Shown: piece after piece, positions 47,120 through 56,227 of the stretch
How positions within the stretch are numbered: the stretch's first letter is position 1
Layout: every line of letters begins with the position of its first letter
Source: Shinella sumterensis
GTDB lineage: Bacteria > Pseudomonadota > Alphaproteobacteria > Rhizobiales > Rhizobiaceae
Length of the DNA: 64,000 nt
Assembly (NCBI RefSeq): GCF_004514425.2
Contig: NZ_MYFN02000015.1
Location: 1-64,000 of the forward strand
Direction of reading: 5' to 3'
Translations under genes and position numbers: made by a program
Notes under the pieces: model-generated
Database searches by the model: none
What the model saw: only the letters and a program-made list of their open reading frames with translations
What the model was told of the DNA's origin: nothing

Positions 47120-47473
47120 TCAGATACCGGCGATGACGGCGATCTCGACGGTGAATTGCGGAGCGGCCAGCCTGGATTCGACGCAGGCTCGCGCCGGTGT
47201 CTGGCCGGGAACGACCCAGGCGTCCCAGACGCCGTTCATCTCGTCGAAGGTCGCAATGTCGGTGAGCCAGATCGATGCGGAAATAAGCTTGCTCTTGTCG
47301 GAACCCGCTTCCGCGAGAAGTTCATCCGTTTTTGCAAGGATGTCGGCCGTCTGGTCGGCAACGGAGGCGCCAGGCGCGCGAAGCGCGACCTGGCCTGCGA
47401 GAAAAACGAGATTACCGTAGATGACCGCCTGCGACATTCTCGGGCCGGTGCCAAATCGGGTGATCTGGTTCAT
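47120..47473 (-). CDS. RidA/YjgF-family enamine/imine deaminase
   Basis: A 117-residue protein with the RidA fold (RFGTGPRMSQAVIYGNLVFLAGQVA) and the conserved Arg in TPARACVESRLA near residue 98. RidA proteins hydrolyse reactive imines formed by amino-acid oxidation. Its place directly after dadA (52 bases) fits: DadA releases imino acids that RidA would convert to oxo-acids and ammonia. Confidence 0.92.
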   Translation of the reverse strand: MNQITRFGTGPRMSQAVIYGNLVFLAGQVALRAPGASVADQTADILAKTDELLAEAGSDKSKLISASIWLTDIATFDEMNGVWDAWVVPGQTPARACVESRLAAPQFTVEIAVIAGI

Positions 47474-47525
47474 GTGTTCTCCTTTTCTGGGTGTTGGATT
47501 AGGTGCGGTTTCAAACTATCGCGCG

Positions 47526-48776
47526 TCAGGCGGCTACCAAGGGAACAGTGTCGAGATCGACGGGTGAATCCCGGCCGGCCATCAAATCAGCAATGATCCG
47601 CGCCGAGCCATGCGACATCGTCCAGCCAATATGGCCATGTCCGGTATTCAGCCAAAGATTATCGATCTTGCTGCGCCCGAGAACGGGGAGATTGTCGGGC
47701 GTCATAGGCCTGAGGCCTGCCCACATATGGGCTCGGTCATACGCGATGCCCTTGGGAAATAGCGAGCGGGCCACGTCCATCATAAATGCGAAGTCGGACG
47801 GCTTGTGCGACCGATCGTAGCCGGCAAATTCCGCCGTCGCTGTGACGCGGATCGCATCTCCCATCGGAGTGATGGCCACGAGAAAGTGCTCGTCGAGGAC
47901 GGGCACTTTCGGGGCGAGGTCCGGATCGGTGATCGGAATGGTGAGCGAGTAGCCCTTTATCGGATAGATGGGAAGCGAAAGGCCGATCTTGCGGGCAAAC
48001 AGGGGGCTTTCGCTGCCCAGGCTCAATACGTAACAATCCGCGGAGAAATCGCCCCTGCTGGTCACGACCCGTGTGATCCTGTCGCCGCTCCGTTCCAGCT
48101 TCAGGATCCGTGTATCGGTGAGTATGCGGCCGCCGCGGCTGCGGACGATATCGGCGAGCGCCTTGGTGAATTTCGATGAGCTGCCGGTCTCGTCCGTCGG
48201 GCAGAGTATTCCGCCGGCGATGAGGTTGCGCGAGGCAAGCAGGGTTGGCTCGCGGCGGACGACCTCGTCGGCATCTATCACGCGGATTTGCTGGCCATCG
48301 CTTTCCAGAAGCTTCATGTTGCGCACGCCTGTATCAAGCGCCGCCTTGTTCCGGTGGAAGTAGATGATCCCCGATGTCGTACGATCATAATCGATCTTCT
48401 CGCGGGAAACGACCTCCTGAAGAACCGACTGCGAATGGGTCGCAAGACGGTGCTTGCGAAGCGTGTTCAAGCGGGCCTTTTGCGCCGTGCATTCTCGCAG
48501 GAACCGCAGCGACCAGCTGTAGAGATGCGGGTCGGCGGATAGGCGAAAGCGCAGCGACTGGTTCTTCAGGAACAGCGATTTCAGCAGGATCTTCGGTGCA
48601 GCAGGAGACGACCAGACGAAGGAATGTCCAGGCGCAATCATGCCCGCATTACCCCAGCTGGCGCTCTCCGCTACCTGGCTCTCCTGCTCCAGCACGGTGA
48701 CGTCGTGGCCATCCTGGAGAAGTTGATAGGCCGTCGTAATGCCGACGACACCGCCACCAAGAATCAAGGCATGCAT
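47526..48776 (-). CDS. dadA: D-amino-acid dehydrogenase (DadA type)
   Basis: A 416-residue FAD enzyme oxidising D-amino acids to oxo-acids and ammonia with electrons to quinone. FAD motif ALILGGGVVGITTAYQLLQDG at the N-terminus, SASWGNAGMIAPGH, and C-terminal GLRPMTPDNLPVLG and NTGHGHIGWTMSHGSA are characteristic. ATG 48776 follows AGGAAG; upstream extension is out of family. Substrate range is unknown; hydroxyproline-type DadA-like enzymes look similar. First gene of the operon, promoter at 48809-48838. Confidence 0.88.
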   Translation of the reverse strand: MHALILGGGVVGITTAYQLLQDGHDVTVLEQESQVAESASWGNAGMIAPGHSFVWSSPAAPKILLKSLFLKNQSLRFRLSADPHLYSWSLRFLRECTAQKARLNTLRKHRLATHSQSVLQEVVSREKIDYDRTTSGIIYFHRNKAALDTGVRNMKLLESDGQQIRVIDADEVVRREPTLLASRNLIAGGILCPTDETGSSSKFTKALADIVRSRGGRILTDTRILKLERSGDRITRVVTSRGDFSADCYVLSLGSESPLFARKIGLSLPIYPIKGYSLTIPITDPDLAPKVPVLDEHFLVAITPMGDAIRVTATAEFAGYDRSHKPSDFAFMMDVARSLFPKGIAYDRAHMWAGLRPMTPDNLPVLGRSKIDNLWLNTGHGHIGWTMSHGSARIIADLMAGRDSPVDLDTVPLVAA

Positions 48777-48799
48777 AGCGCGCGCTTCCTGTCGAAAAC

Positions 48800-48811
48800 A
48801 TTGTCGACAAT
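48800..48811. promoter_or_regulatory. Perfect palindrome ATTGTCGACAAT at the dadA promoter
   Basis: A 12-base perfect palindrome, TTGT-CG-ACAA type, overlapping the predicted dadA -10 element. A second identical copy is at 48963-48974. The location predicts repression by the GntR protein of the operon. Confidence 0.7.
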
Positions 48812-48962
48812 AAATGACGGCACAGGGTTTTGTGTCAACCCACTTTCGTAAGGTATTCACGCACATTCTAACCGCCTCTCCGCCGGCAACGGAAATGGGC
48901 GATTGATGCACTGCAAAAAAAATACTGCACCGCACTTGACGCGGTTCTTTATTGTCGTTTCT

Positions 48963-48974
48963 ATTGTCGACAAT
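48963..48974. promoter_or_regulatory. Perfect palindrome ATTGTCGACAAT at the transporter promoter
   Basis: Identical 12-mer to 48800-48811, both followed by AAA on the plus strand, 25 bases before the binding-protein start codon. A half-site (TTTATTGTCG, 48948-48957) precedes it. Confidence 0.7.
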
Positions 48975-48998
48975 AAATTCCAACAAAAGGGGTGTCGC

Positions 48999-50093
48999 AT
49001 GAAAAGCATTTTGTTGAGTGGTGTATTCGTTCTGGGCTTATCGGTCGCGGCCTATGCCCAGGAGGCGGTGATCGGTGCCGTCCTGCCGCTTTCCGGTTCC
49101 AGCGCGACGCAGGGCGACGACCAGCGGCGGGGCATGGAGCTGGCGCTGGAGAAGATCAATGCCGACGGCGGCGTGCTTGGCCATCCGTTGAAGATCATCA
49201 CCGAAGATTCCGGCGGGCGGACGGCGACGGCACTCGATGCGGCGAAGAAGCTCGTGACCGTCGACAAGATCCCCGTCGTCCTGGGGGAATTCTCGTCTGG
49301 TATCACTATTCCGATCGCGCAATACCTGCTGCAGCAGGATCGGGTGCATATCAATATCGGCAGCTCCAGCACCCAGATCCGCAGCCTGGGCAAGGGCGCT
49401 TTCAGCGTCATCGGGCTTGATGACGTTTCCGGGGCCTTTGCCGCTCAGGATGTCTTCTCCGGTGGTGCCAAGAACGTCGCGGTCATCGCCCCGAACAATG
49501 CCTATGGCCAGGGCATCGCCAATGCCTTTGCCGCCAAGTTCAAGTCGCTCGGCGGTGCCATCACCTCAACCGTGCTTTATACCGAGGGGCAAACGACCTA
49601 TCGCCGGGAACTGCAGCAGCTCGCCGCCGGTGAGCCGGATCTCTATGTCTACACCGCCTATGGCAAGGAATCGGCGACGATCAACCGCGAAAGCTTCGAG
49701 CTCGGGCTCAACGACAAGAAGTGGTATGGGCTCTATCTGACCATGTGTACCGCCGACAGCGATCCGCAATATGTCGAGGGCCAGATCGGCATGGACCTCA
49801 ACTATATCGGCGGCAATGGCGGTGATTACCAGAAAGCCTATGAAGCCAAGTACAAGGGCGGGTTCACCTCGACCTTCAACGGTTTCGCCTATGACGGCGT
49901 CATGCTCGTGGCCGCCGCCATCAACAAGGCCAAGTCGCTTGATCCGCAGAAGATCGAAGACGCGATCGCCGAAATCGGCAAGAGCTACGAAGGTGCCACC
50001 GGCCCGATCCTATTGGATGCCGACGGGCAGCGCAGCACCCAGCCCTACCTTCGCCTGAAGATCGAAAGCGGCAAGGCCGTCGCCACACAGTAA
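48999..50093 (+). CDS. Branched-chain-type ABC transporter solute-binding protein
   Basis: A 364-residue type I periplasmic binding protein of the LivK/leucine-isoleucine-valine family. Signal peptide MKSILLSGVFVLGLSVAAYA is followed by QEAVIGAVLPLSGSSA, the family's typical mature start. ATG 48999 follows AAGGGG. It begins a five-gene importer operon; given dadA next door, a D-amino acid or amino-acid-like compound is a plausible ligand. Confidence 0.93.
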   Translation: MKSILLSGVFVLGLSVAAYAQEAVIGAVLPLSGSSATQGDDQRRGMELALEKINADGGVLGHPLKIITEDSGGRTATALDAAKKLVTVDKIPVVLGEFSSGITIPIAQYLLQQDRVHINIGSSSTQIRSLGKGAFSVIGLDDVSGAFAAQDVFSGGAKNVAVIAPNNAYGQGIANAFAAKFKSLGGAITSTVLYTEGQTTYRRELQQLAAGEPDLYVYTAYGKESATINRESFELGLNDKKWYGLYLTMCTADSDPQYVEGQIGMDLNYIGGNGGDYQKAYEAKYKGGFTSTFNGFAYDGVMLVAAAINKAKSLDPQKIEDAIAEIGKSYEGATGPILLDADGQRSTQPYLRLKIESGKAVATQ

Positions 50094-50176
50094 TCACCGT
50101 CAGCGCCGGCATGCTGAGGAAAGACCTTCGGGATGCCGGCGCTTTCGATCTTTGCCGGTTGGACAGGACGAAAATC

Positions 50177-51070
50177 ATGTTTCAATTTCTTGTCGACGTG
50201 CTGATGCGCGCCTGTGATCTCATGCTGGTGGCGATCGGCATGAGTGCCGTCTATTCGCTGATGAAGTTTCCCAACATCGCGCTTGTTCAATATGCCGCCA
50301 CCGGCGGTATTCTGGCGATCGTGTTGCAGAAGATCGGGGCACCGGTGGCGGTCGCCATCGTATTTGCCGTTGTCCTGACGGGTCTCGTTGCGGTTATCCT
50401 CAATGAATTCCTGTTCAATCGCATGCTGAAGATAGGTTCTTCGACAGCCATGATCGGCTCGTTGGCCGTCAGCCTGGTCTTCTCCGCCGCCTTCCTCGTC
50501 ACGGTCGGCCCGAACCCAAGCCGCTTCCGCCTGCCCGTGTCCAAACCGATCCGCATCCTCGATGCACGCATAACCGAGCCGCAGCTTGTCAGCTTCGCCA
50601 TCGTTGCGGTCGCGCTCGGTGTTTTCGCGCTCCTCTATTTCCGCACCGATCTCGGCCGCTGCATGCGGGCGACATCGACCAATGAGGTTCTTGCCGACGC
50701 CACCGGTATCAACACCGCCCGGATGAAGACGATCATCGTGCTGATCAGCGGGGTCATGGCAGCGCTTGGCGGCGTTGCCATCGCGCTGAAGGGCGAAGTC
50801 GACATCCAGATCGGAATGGACCTTCTGCTGCCGGTCTTCGCCTCCGCAATCCTGGGCGGGCTCGGCAACCCGTTCGGCGCTGTTGCGGGCGCTCTATTGA
50901 TCTCGCTTGTCGAGACGGTCGTAACGACCATCAATTTCGGGCCGCTGATGGGGCAGGTGGTCGTCTTCCTGCCGGTCGCCTATGCGAGTGCGATCTCCTT
51001 CCTTCTTCTCGTCGCAGCACTCCTGTGGCGTCCACGCGGTCTTTTCGTCAGCGAGGTCAAGCGTGTCTGA
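50177..51070 (+). CDS. Branched-chain-type ABC permease, LivH type
   Basis: A 297-residue membrane protein with eight or so helices (MSAVYSLMKFPNIALVQYAA) and the LivH loop MRATSTNEVLADATGINTARM. ATG 50177 follows AGGA; the 66-base upstream extension is not family-like. Partner of the LivM-type permease, with which it overlaps by eight bases. Confidence 0.92.
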   Translation: MFQFLVDVLMRACDLMLVAIGMSAVYSLMKFPNIALVQYAATGGILAIVLQKIGAPVAVAIVFAVVLTGLVAVILNEFLFNRMLKIGSSTAMIGSLAVSLVFSAAFLVTVGPNPSRFRLPVSKPIRILDARITEPQLVSFAIVAVALGVFALLYFRTDLGRCMRATSTNEVLADATGINTARMKTIIVLISGVMAALGGVAIALKGEVDIQIGMDLLLPVFASAILGGLGNPFGAVAGALLISLVETVVTTINFGPLMGQVVVFLPVAYASAISFLLLVAALLWRPRGLFVSEVKRV

Positions 51071-51956
51071 TTTCATCATCCACGTGACCATTATGTCCGG
51101 CCTTTATGCGCTTCTCGCGTTGAGCCTCAATCTGCAGGCCGGTCTCGGTGGCCTGATGAATTTCGGCCAGATCGCGCTTTTTGCCTGCGGCACTTATGGC
51201 GCCGCGATCGCCTTCCATTTCGATTTCGGCGCCGTTTCCGGGTTTGTCCTCGCCGTCCTCGCGGCTGCGTTGCTGGGCTGGGCTTTCGCCAGCGTCGGCC
51301 GCAACCTGCAGGCCGATTATTGGGGTATCGTCACCTTGGCGCTCGCCGAGGTCATCCGCATCATCGCGACGAACGAGGATTGGTTGACGGGCGGCGCTCA
51401 GGGGATCGGCGGTATACCGCCACTCTATGCCGGGCTGGATGGTCAAACTCGCCAGCTCGTCATTCTTGCAACGGTTCTCCTGCTCGTGCTCGCCGCCGGA
51501 TTGTTCTGCCGTCATCTGATCGGCGGCCGTTACGGTCTCTCGATCAAGATCATGCGCGAGGAGCCGCAGCTTGCCGCTTCGCTCGGCTACGATACGATTG
51601 CTCTGAAGCGTCAGCTGATGGCGGTATCCAGCGTGCTTGCGGCGGTGTCCGGTTTCCTGTTTGCCCACTATGTCAGTTTCGTCGGACCTGAGCAGATCGA
51701 CAGCTCGGAGACGTTTCTGATCTGGGCGATGATCGTGGTCGGTGGTCTCGGCAACAATGCGGGCGCCATCGTCGGCGCCTTCCTCCTGCAGTTCACCTTC
51801 GCCTTCATTCCCTTCGTCAAGGACTGGATCGGCCTGCCAAGCGAATATGTTGCCGCCGGCCGTTTGCTTCTGACCGGCGGCGGGCTGATTGCCTTCATCC
51901 TCTTCCGCCAGTCGGGCATCGTTCCCGAACGTGTAGGAGGGCGCCGTTATGTCTGA
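51063..51956 (+). CDS. Branched-chain-type ABC permease, LivM type
   Basis: A 297-residue permease starting at GTG 51063 (GAGG six bases before), inside the end of the preceding gene. Family motifs: LYALLALSLNLQAGLGGLMNFGQ and the loop IMREEPQLAASLGYDTIALK. It overlaps the LivG-type ATPase gene by eight bases. Confidence 0.92.
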   Translation: MSDFIIHVTIMSGLYALLALSLNLQAGLGGLMNFGQIALFACGTYGAAIAFHFDFGAVSGFVLAVLAAALLGWAFASVGRNLQADYWGIVTLALAEVIRIIATNEDWLTGGAQGIGGIPPLYAGLDGQTRQLVILATVLLLVLAAGLFCRHLIGGRYGLSIKIMREEPQLAASLGYDTIALKRQLMAVSSVLAAVSGFLFAHYVSFVGPEQIDSSETFLIWAMIVVGGLGNNAGAIVGAFLLQFTFAFIPFVKDWIGLPSEYVAAGRLLLTGGGLIAFILFRQSGIVPERVGGRRYV

Positions 51957-52707
51957 TTCCGTGCTTGCAATTGAAGGTGTGGCCAAGTCTTTCGGTGCGA
52001 ACCAGGTTCTGGCAAATGTCTGCTTCAGCATAAGGAAGGGCGAGATCGTCGGCCTGCTTGGTCCGAATGGCTGCGGCAAGTCCACATTGCTCAATCTCAT
52101 ATCGGGCGTGTTTCCAGCAGATGCCGGAACCCTGGCATTCCAGGGCGAAAACATGACCGGTCAGAGCATGGACCACATCGCGCGCAGGGGGCTCGTTCGT
52201 ACCTTTCAGCTGCCTTCCATGCCCCGCCGGATGACGGTTGCCGAGCTGCTTCACGGTGCTGCGGCGCGCGGTGCCGGGTTTGGAAGCCTGTTCCGGCGAG
52301 ATGCAAGTGAAATGGCCGAAATCGATGGGTTGCTGGACGAGCTTGCGTTATCACATGTCCGGTATCTTCCGGCGGCTTCCCTGTCCGGCGGCCAGAAGAA
52401 GCTGTTGTCCATCGCGCTTGCTTTGCGGGCGTCGCCCAGGATGATATGCCTTGATGAACCGACAGCGGGGGTCCATCCCAATCTGCGCCATCACATGGTC
52501 GGGCTTCTGCGGCGCATTAATGCCTCGGGTATTACACTGCTGATCGTCGAACATGACATGCATTTTATCCGTGAACTCTGCTCGCGCTGCGTCGTGATGG
52601 ATCGCGGTGCGGTGATTGCCGATTGCAAGCCTTCGGAACTCACATCCAACGAGCAGGTCGTCGAGGCCTATCTGGGCAATGCAAGGCAAAAGAGGGCGAT
52701 GGCATGA
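51949..52707 (+). CDS. Branched-chain-type ABC ATPase, LivG type
   Basis: A 252-residue ATPase. Walker A GPNGCGKSTLLN, signature LSGGQKKLLSIALAL, Walker B MICLDEPTAGVHP and H-loop IVEHDMHF are intact. Overlaps its neighbours on both sides, the second by ATGA. Confidence 0.93.
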   Translation: MSDSVLAIEGVAKSFGANQVLANVCFSIRKGEIVGLLGPNGCGKSTLLNLISGVFPADAGTLAFQGENMTGQSMDHIARRGLVRTFQLPSMPRRMTVAELLHGAAARGAGFGSLFRRDASEMAEIDGLLDELALSHVRYLPAASLSGGQKKLLSIALALRASPRMICLDEPTAGVHPNLRHHMVGLLRRINASGITLLIVEHDMHFIRELCSRCVVMDRGAVIADCKPSELTSNEQVVEAYLGNARQKRAMA

Positions 52708-53423
52708 TCGAAGTCACCGAAGTTAGGGCCGGTTACGGCGATGGACCGGACATTCTCAACGGCATTTCGCTGACGGCCGAACCGGGACGGATCGTCACGA
52801 TTCTCGGGCCGAACGGCTGCGGAAAATCCACGCTGCTGAAATGCATAGCCGGTTTCGTTCGCCCGCGGGCCGGCCATATCCGCATGTCAGGCGAGGCCGT
52901 GACCGATGTGCCGACCTATCTGAAAGTCCGCAACCACCGGGTCGGTTTCGTGCCGCAGACCGACAACGTCTTCGCGTCCATGACGGTGGCAGAAAACATC
53001 ATGCTTGGCGGCCGTCTGATGGAGAGACGAGATCGCGAACGCCGGTTCGATACGCTCCTCGGCCAATATCCAAGCCTCGCTTCCAAGAAGAACAGGCGGG
53101 CATCCGCCCTGTCCGGCGGCGAGCGACAGCTTCTTTCGCTTGCACGCGCGCTGATCTCGGAGCCGTCCATCCTTCTTCTCGACGAACCATCGGCCGGCCT
53201 GTCGCCGCGCATGATGCACGACGTCTTTGAGGCGATCGCCGATGTCAGGCGCCGGGAGGGGCCATCCATCCTGATGGTCGAGCAGAATGCGTTCGAGGCG
53301 CTGCATGTGTCCGATAGCGCTTACGTCCTGTCGTTTGGCAGCGTGGCGATTGAAGGGGCGGCATCCGATCTGCTGGCCGATCCGGCCATGCGCTCGCTCT
53401 ATCTCGGCGGCGACAAGCATTGA
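52704..53423 (+). CDS. Branched-chain-type ABC ATPase, LivF type
   Basis: A 239-residue second ATPase of the importer. Walker A GPNGCGKSTLLK, signature LSGGERQLLSLARAL, Walker B ILLLDEPSAGLSP and MVEQNAFEAL are present. ATG 52704 overlaps the LivG stop. It is followed 33 bases later by a racemase-like gene with the same orientation. Confidence 0.93.
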   Translation: MIEVTEVRAGYGDGPDILNGISLTAEPGRIVTILGPNGCGKSTLLKCIAGFVRPRAGHIRMSGEAVTDVPTYLKVRNHRVGFVPQTDNVFASMTVAENIMLGGRLMERRDRERRFDTLLGQYPSLASKKNRRASALSGGERQLLSLARALISEPSILLLDEPSAGLSPRMMHDVFEAIADVRRREGPSILMVEQNAFEALHVSDSAYVLSFGSVAIEGAASDLLADPAMRSLYLGGDKH

Positions 53424-53456
53424 ATTTCGTTTACATATGACGGGAGATTATAGCGA

Positions 53457-54254
53457 ATGACCATCCATCCGCCTCAAGCCGCGAAGCCGCTTGCCGTTAA
53501 TAGGGAAGGGCTACCCTTCGAGATCGACGACGGCATCGGCACGCTCGCCAATCTCGGGCTGCTGGTTCTCAGGACCGATCAGACCATCGAGGACGAGTTC
53601 CGCTTCGCCCTGCCGCGATCCGAGATCGCTCTCTACCAGGCGCGGCTCTACAGCGATGTGGAGATCACACCGGCGAACCTGATAAAGATGTCAGATGAAA
53701 TTCCCGGAACGGTCGGCCTTTTGCCGGACGTGAAATTCGATGTGATAGGCTTTGCCTGTACCTCCGGTTCGCTTGTCATCGGCGAGGAGCGGATTGCGGA
53801 GCGTGTCCACGAAGTGCTGCCGGGTGTCAAAGTCACCAACCCTGTCACGGCCGCCCGTGCCGCCATGGAAGCGCTTGGTGCTCGCAACGTTGCATTGCTG
53901 ACGCCATATATGCCTGAAATCAACCATTCGCTGCGCGCGTCGCTGATGGCAAGGGGAATGAATATTCCAGTCATGGGATCCTTCCACGAGCCCGACGACA
54001 ATCGTGTGGCACGGATCACGCCTGGTTCGGTCGAGCGCGCCATCATCGAACTCGGAAGCTCGGATGAATGCGATGCTGTCTTCGTGTCCTGCACCAGCTT
54101 GCGCGTCGCGCGCATCGTTGAGCAGGTGGAGGCGAAGCTTGGCAAGCCGGTAACATCCAGCAATCACGCGCTCGCCTGGCACATGCTCCGACTGGCCGGC
54201 GACGACCGGCCGATCTCGGGGGCCGGCCGGTTGTTTACGCTGCGGCCCCGCTAA
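53457..54254 (+). CDS. Asp/Glu racemase-superfamily protein (maleate isomerase / arylmalonate decarboxylase-like)
   Basis: A 265-residue protein with both superfamily cysteines, Cys101 (GFACTSGSLVIG) and Cys212 (VFVSCTSLRVARI), needed for racemase or isomerase action. It ends the importer operon after TGACGGGAGATTATAGCGA. Relatives include EutA of ectoine use, hydantoin racemases and NicE; no ectoine genes are seen. Racemisation of an imported amino acid ahead of DadA is a reasonable guess. It is distinct from nicE at 19392-20144. Confidence 0.82.
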   Translation: MTIHPPQAAKPLAVNREGLPFEIDDGIGTLANLGLLVLRTDQTIEDEFRFALPRSEIALYQARLYSDVEITPANLIKMSDEIPGTVGLLPDVKFDVIGFACTSGSLVIGEERIAERVHEVLPGVKVTNPVTAARAAMEALGARNVALLTPYMPEINHSLRASLMARGMNIPVMGSFHEPDDNRVARITPGSVERAIIELGSSDECDAVFVSCTSLRVARIVEQVEAKLGKPVTSSNHALAWHMLRLAGDDRPISGAGRLFTLRPR

Positions 54255-54473
54255 CCCGGTGCCATTCCGCAACCGCATGACCGTCTTGGATACGACATCC
54301 GCCGGCCACGTCTTATATCCGCCAGTCTCGCCACCCGCAGCCGGCTTCCGAACGTTTCCCGAGACGGCGCGTGGGATATTCCCCACAGCCGGGCAGTATG
54401 ACCGTGAGGTCAACGCCTGGACCGGCCAGGCTCACCCGATTCCCGGGCGGAACGAGAGATGTGAAAGTTATGA

Positions 54474-55361
54474 TCACCAGGTCCCGGTGGTTTCTTTCCG
54501 CGTTCGCAACCGCCATCCGAGCTGCACGCCGAGGGTCCCGAGCATAATCAGGCTCATGCCGGCCGCCTGGATCGGGCCGATCGGCTGGTGGTAGAACAGC
54601 CAGTCCACGAGAATGGCGACCAGAGGGAAGATAAAGGCCAGCACGCCGATCGTCGCGGTCGAAAGTTCAGGCAGTGCCCGGAACATCAGCGTGTAGGCAA
54701 TGCCGGTATGAATCACACCGAGACAGAAGAGCCACTTCCATGAGGCCATGGGCACCGGCTGCGTGACCTCCGGCATGGGCAAAAGCAGCACCCCGGCAAC
54801 GACAGCCTGAATCAGCGTCGTTACCTCCGGCCGTTGGTCGCCGAGCCTTTTCCCGAGGATCGTACCGAACGCGTAGAGCAGCGCTGCCAGCAGCGACAAG
54901 GCAACACCCATAGCCCATGCCGGACTGACAGGGCCTTGTTGACCGACAAGACCTGTGGCCAGGCCGGTACCAATGAAAGCTGTCAATATCCATAGAAGCT
55001 CGTGGCGGCGGACTGTCTCCTTTAAAAAGAGAGCGCCGATCAGCACGACGAAAAACGGCTGCACATGATAGATGATCGTAGCGGTCGCAATCGTCGTGGA
55101 CGTGTATGCGGCAGTCAGAGCCACGGAACTGCCGAGATTGCAAATGCCGCCAACGGCGGCCATTACCACCAGCCGCAGCGACAAATCCCGCACACGCAGA
55201 TAGCCCCTGCCGACACACCATGCCACCAGGAACAGGCTGGCAAAAACGCAGCGCCAAAAGACGGTGGCGACGGCCGGAAGGCCACCCTCGACGGCAAAGA
55301 GGCCAATCGTTCCGAAGATGACCATGGACAGGGTGAGGTTTAGCGCCTGCACGTTCACCAT
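54474..55361 (-). CDS. EamA/DMT-family transporter
   Basis: A 295-residue protein of ten predicted transmembrane helices with two EamA repeats (SMVIFGTIGLFAVEGGLPAV first; LGVIHTGIAYTLMFRALPEL second). ATG 55361 lies six bases after GGAG; a longer frame to 55418 is less likely. Divergent from the ArsR gene and perhaps controlled by it. Many homologues export amino acids, drugs or metals; substrate unknown. Confidence 0.9.
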   Translation of the reverse strand: MVNVQALNLTLSMVIFGTIGLFAVEGGLPAVATVFWRCVFASLFLVAWCVGRGYLRVRDLSLRLVVMAAVGGICNLGSSVALTAAYTSTTIATATIIYHVQPFFVVLIGALFLKETVRRHELLWILTAFIGTGLATGLVGQQGPVSPAWAMGVALSLLAALLYAFGTILGKRLGDQRPEVTTLIQAVVAGVLLLPMPEVTQPVPMASWKWLFCLGVIHTGIAYTLMFRALPELSTATIGVLAFIFPLVAILVDWLFYHQPIGPIQAAGMSLIMLGTLGVQLGWRLRTRKETTGTW

Positions 55362-55430
55362 TGTACGCTCCAAGTCAGGGCTGGTGGCCGTCCCGCGTCG
55401 GAAGCGTGCAACCATCATCGATTTATGATA

Positions 55431-55449
55431 TATGGACTGATGGTCTATA
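55431..55449. promoter_or_regulatory. Inverted repeat before the ArsR gene
   Basis: TATGGAC and GTCTATA, matching 6 of 7 bases around a 5-base spacer, end directly at the ArsR start codon in the 88-base divergent gap. It may be the autoregulatory operator. Confidence 0.35.
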
Positions 55450-56184
55450 ATGCATCACGAGTCAATGATGAATGGAATCCAAGCCGCATCTGATATTGCA
55501 AGATTGCTTGCCGATCCGCTGCGGCTGTCCATCCTGCAATTCCTGACATGGGGGCCCTGCTCGGTGGCGAAGCTGGTGGAGGCAACGGGAGCTTCGCAAC
55601 CGAATGTCTCCAACCATCTGAAGCTTCTTCGTGAAGGAAGCGCGGTTGTTGCGGACAAGCAGGGGCGACAGACGTTCTACCGGGTTGCATCGCCCGACGT
55701 GGCGGAGGTTATCGCGGCACTCTCCTGGGCGGCCACGGGCTCGGACACCATGTCACTGGTTCGCGCCACTCCGGATGCGCTTCAGGAGGCGCGCACCTGT
55801 TACGACCACCTTGCGGGTCGGATCGGTGTCAGGATGATGGCAGGTCTTGTCGATAAATCCGCAATCACCAAGGCGGACAATCCCTGGGACATTATCGAGC
55901 TTGGACCGGCCGCTTCGGATGTCTTCGGTCGTCTTGGTTTCGATCTCGGCAAGGCGATCAACGACGGCACGCGGCGGCGGTTCGCGTTCGCCTGTCCGGA
56001 CTGGAGCGAACATCAACACTCGCATCTCGGCGGCCTGCTGGGTGCGGCGCTGTGTGAGCACTGTCAGAGCCAGGGCTGGATCGAGCGCGGGGCCGAATCC
56101 CGAGCCATGATCGTGACACCCAAGGGCCGAGATGCGCTGGACTGGCTCCTGGAAAATCCGTCGGGCGGTTCGCGCAACGTCTGA
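55450..56184 (+). CDS. ArsR-family regulator with C-terminal extension
   Basis: A 244-residue protein. Residues 10-95 form an ArsR winged helix (ARLLADPLRLSILQFLTWGP, ASQPNVSNHLKLLREG). The rest is a second domain containing ARTCYDHLAGRIG and a C-terminal winged-helix-like AMIVTPKGRDALDWL, as in larger ArsR regulators. Cys-rich ALCEHCQSQGW could bind a metal. Divergent from the EamA transporter; a transporter/regulator pair is likely. Confidence 0.88.
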   Translation: MHHESMMNGIQAASDIARLLADPLRLSILQFLTWGPCSVAKLVEATGASQPNVSNHLKLLREGSAVVADKQGRQTFYRVASPDVAEVIAALSWAATGSDTMSLVRATPDALQEARTCYDHLAGRIGVRMMAGLVDKSAITKADNPWDIIELGPAASDVFGRLGFDLGKAINDGTRRRFAFACPDWSEHQHSHLGGLLGAALCEHCQSQGWIERGAESRAMIVTPKGRDALDWLLENPSGGSRNV

Positions 56185-56227
56185 AGCCGCCGTGTTGTAT
56201 TTCTTGGGTCTCTTGGGAGATCGGCGC

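Larger units (their letters stand above)
48777..48998. promoter_or_regulatory. Divergent promoter of dadA operon and branched-chain-type transporter
   Basis: A 222-base AT-rich gap. On the minus strand TTGACA (48833-48838) and TTTATT (48809-48814), spaced 18, form a promoter for dadA. On the plus strand TTGACG (48936-48941) with TTCTAT 17 bases later is a plausible promoter for the transporter genes. Palindrome copies overlap both -10 regions and a half-site TTTATTGTCG lies between. Confidence 0.65.

Noticed and set aside
46286-47596. 436-codon plus-strand frame
   Set aside because: Antisense to gntR and ridA; no recognisable domain.
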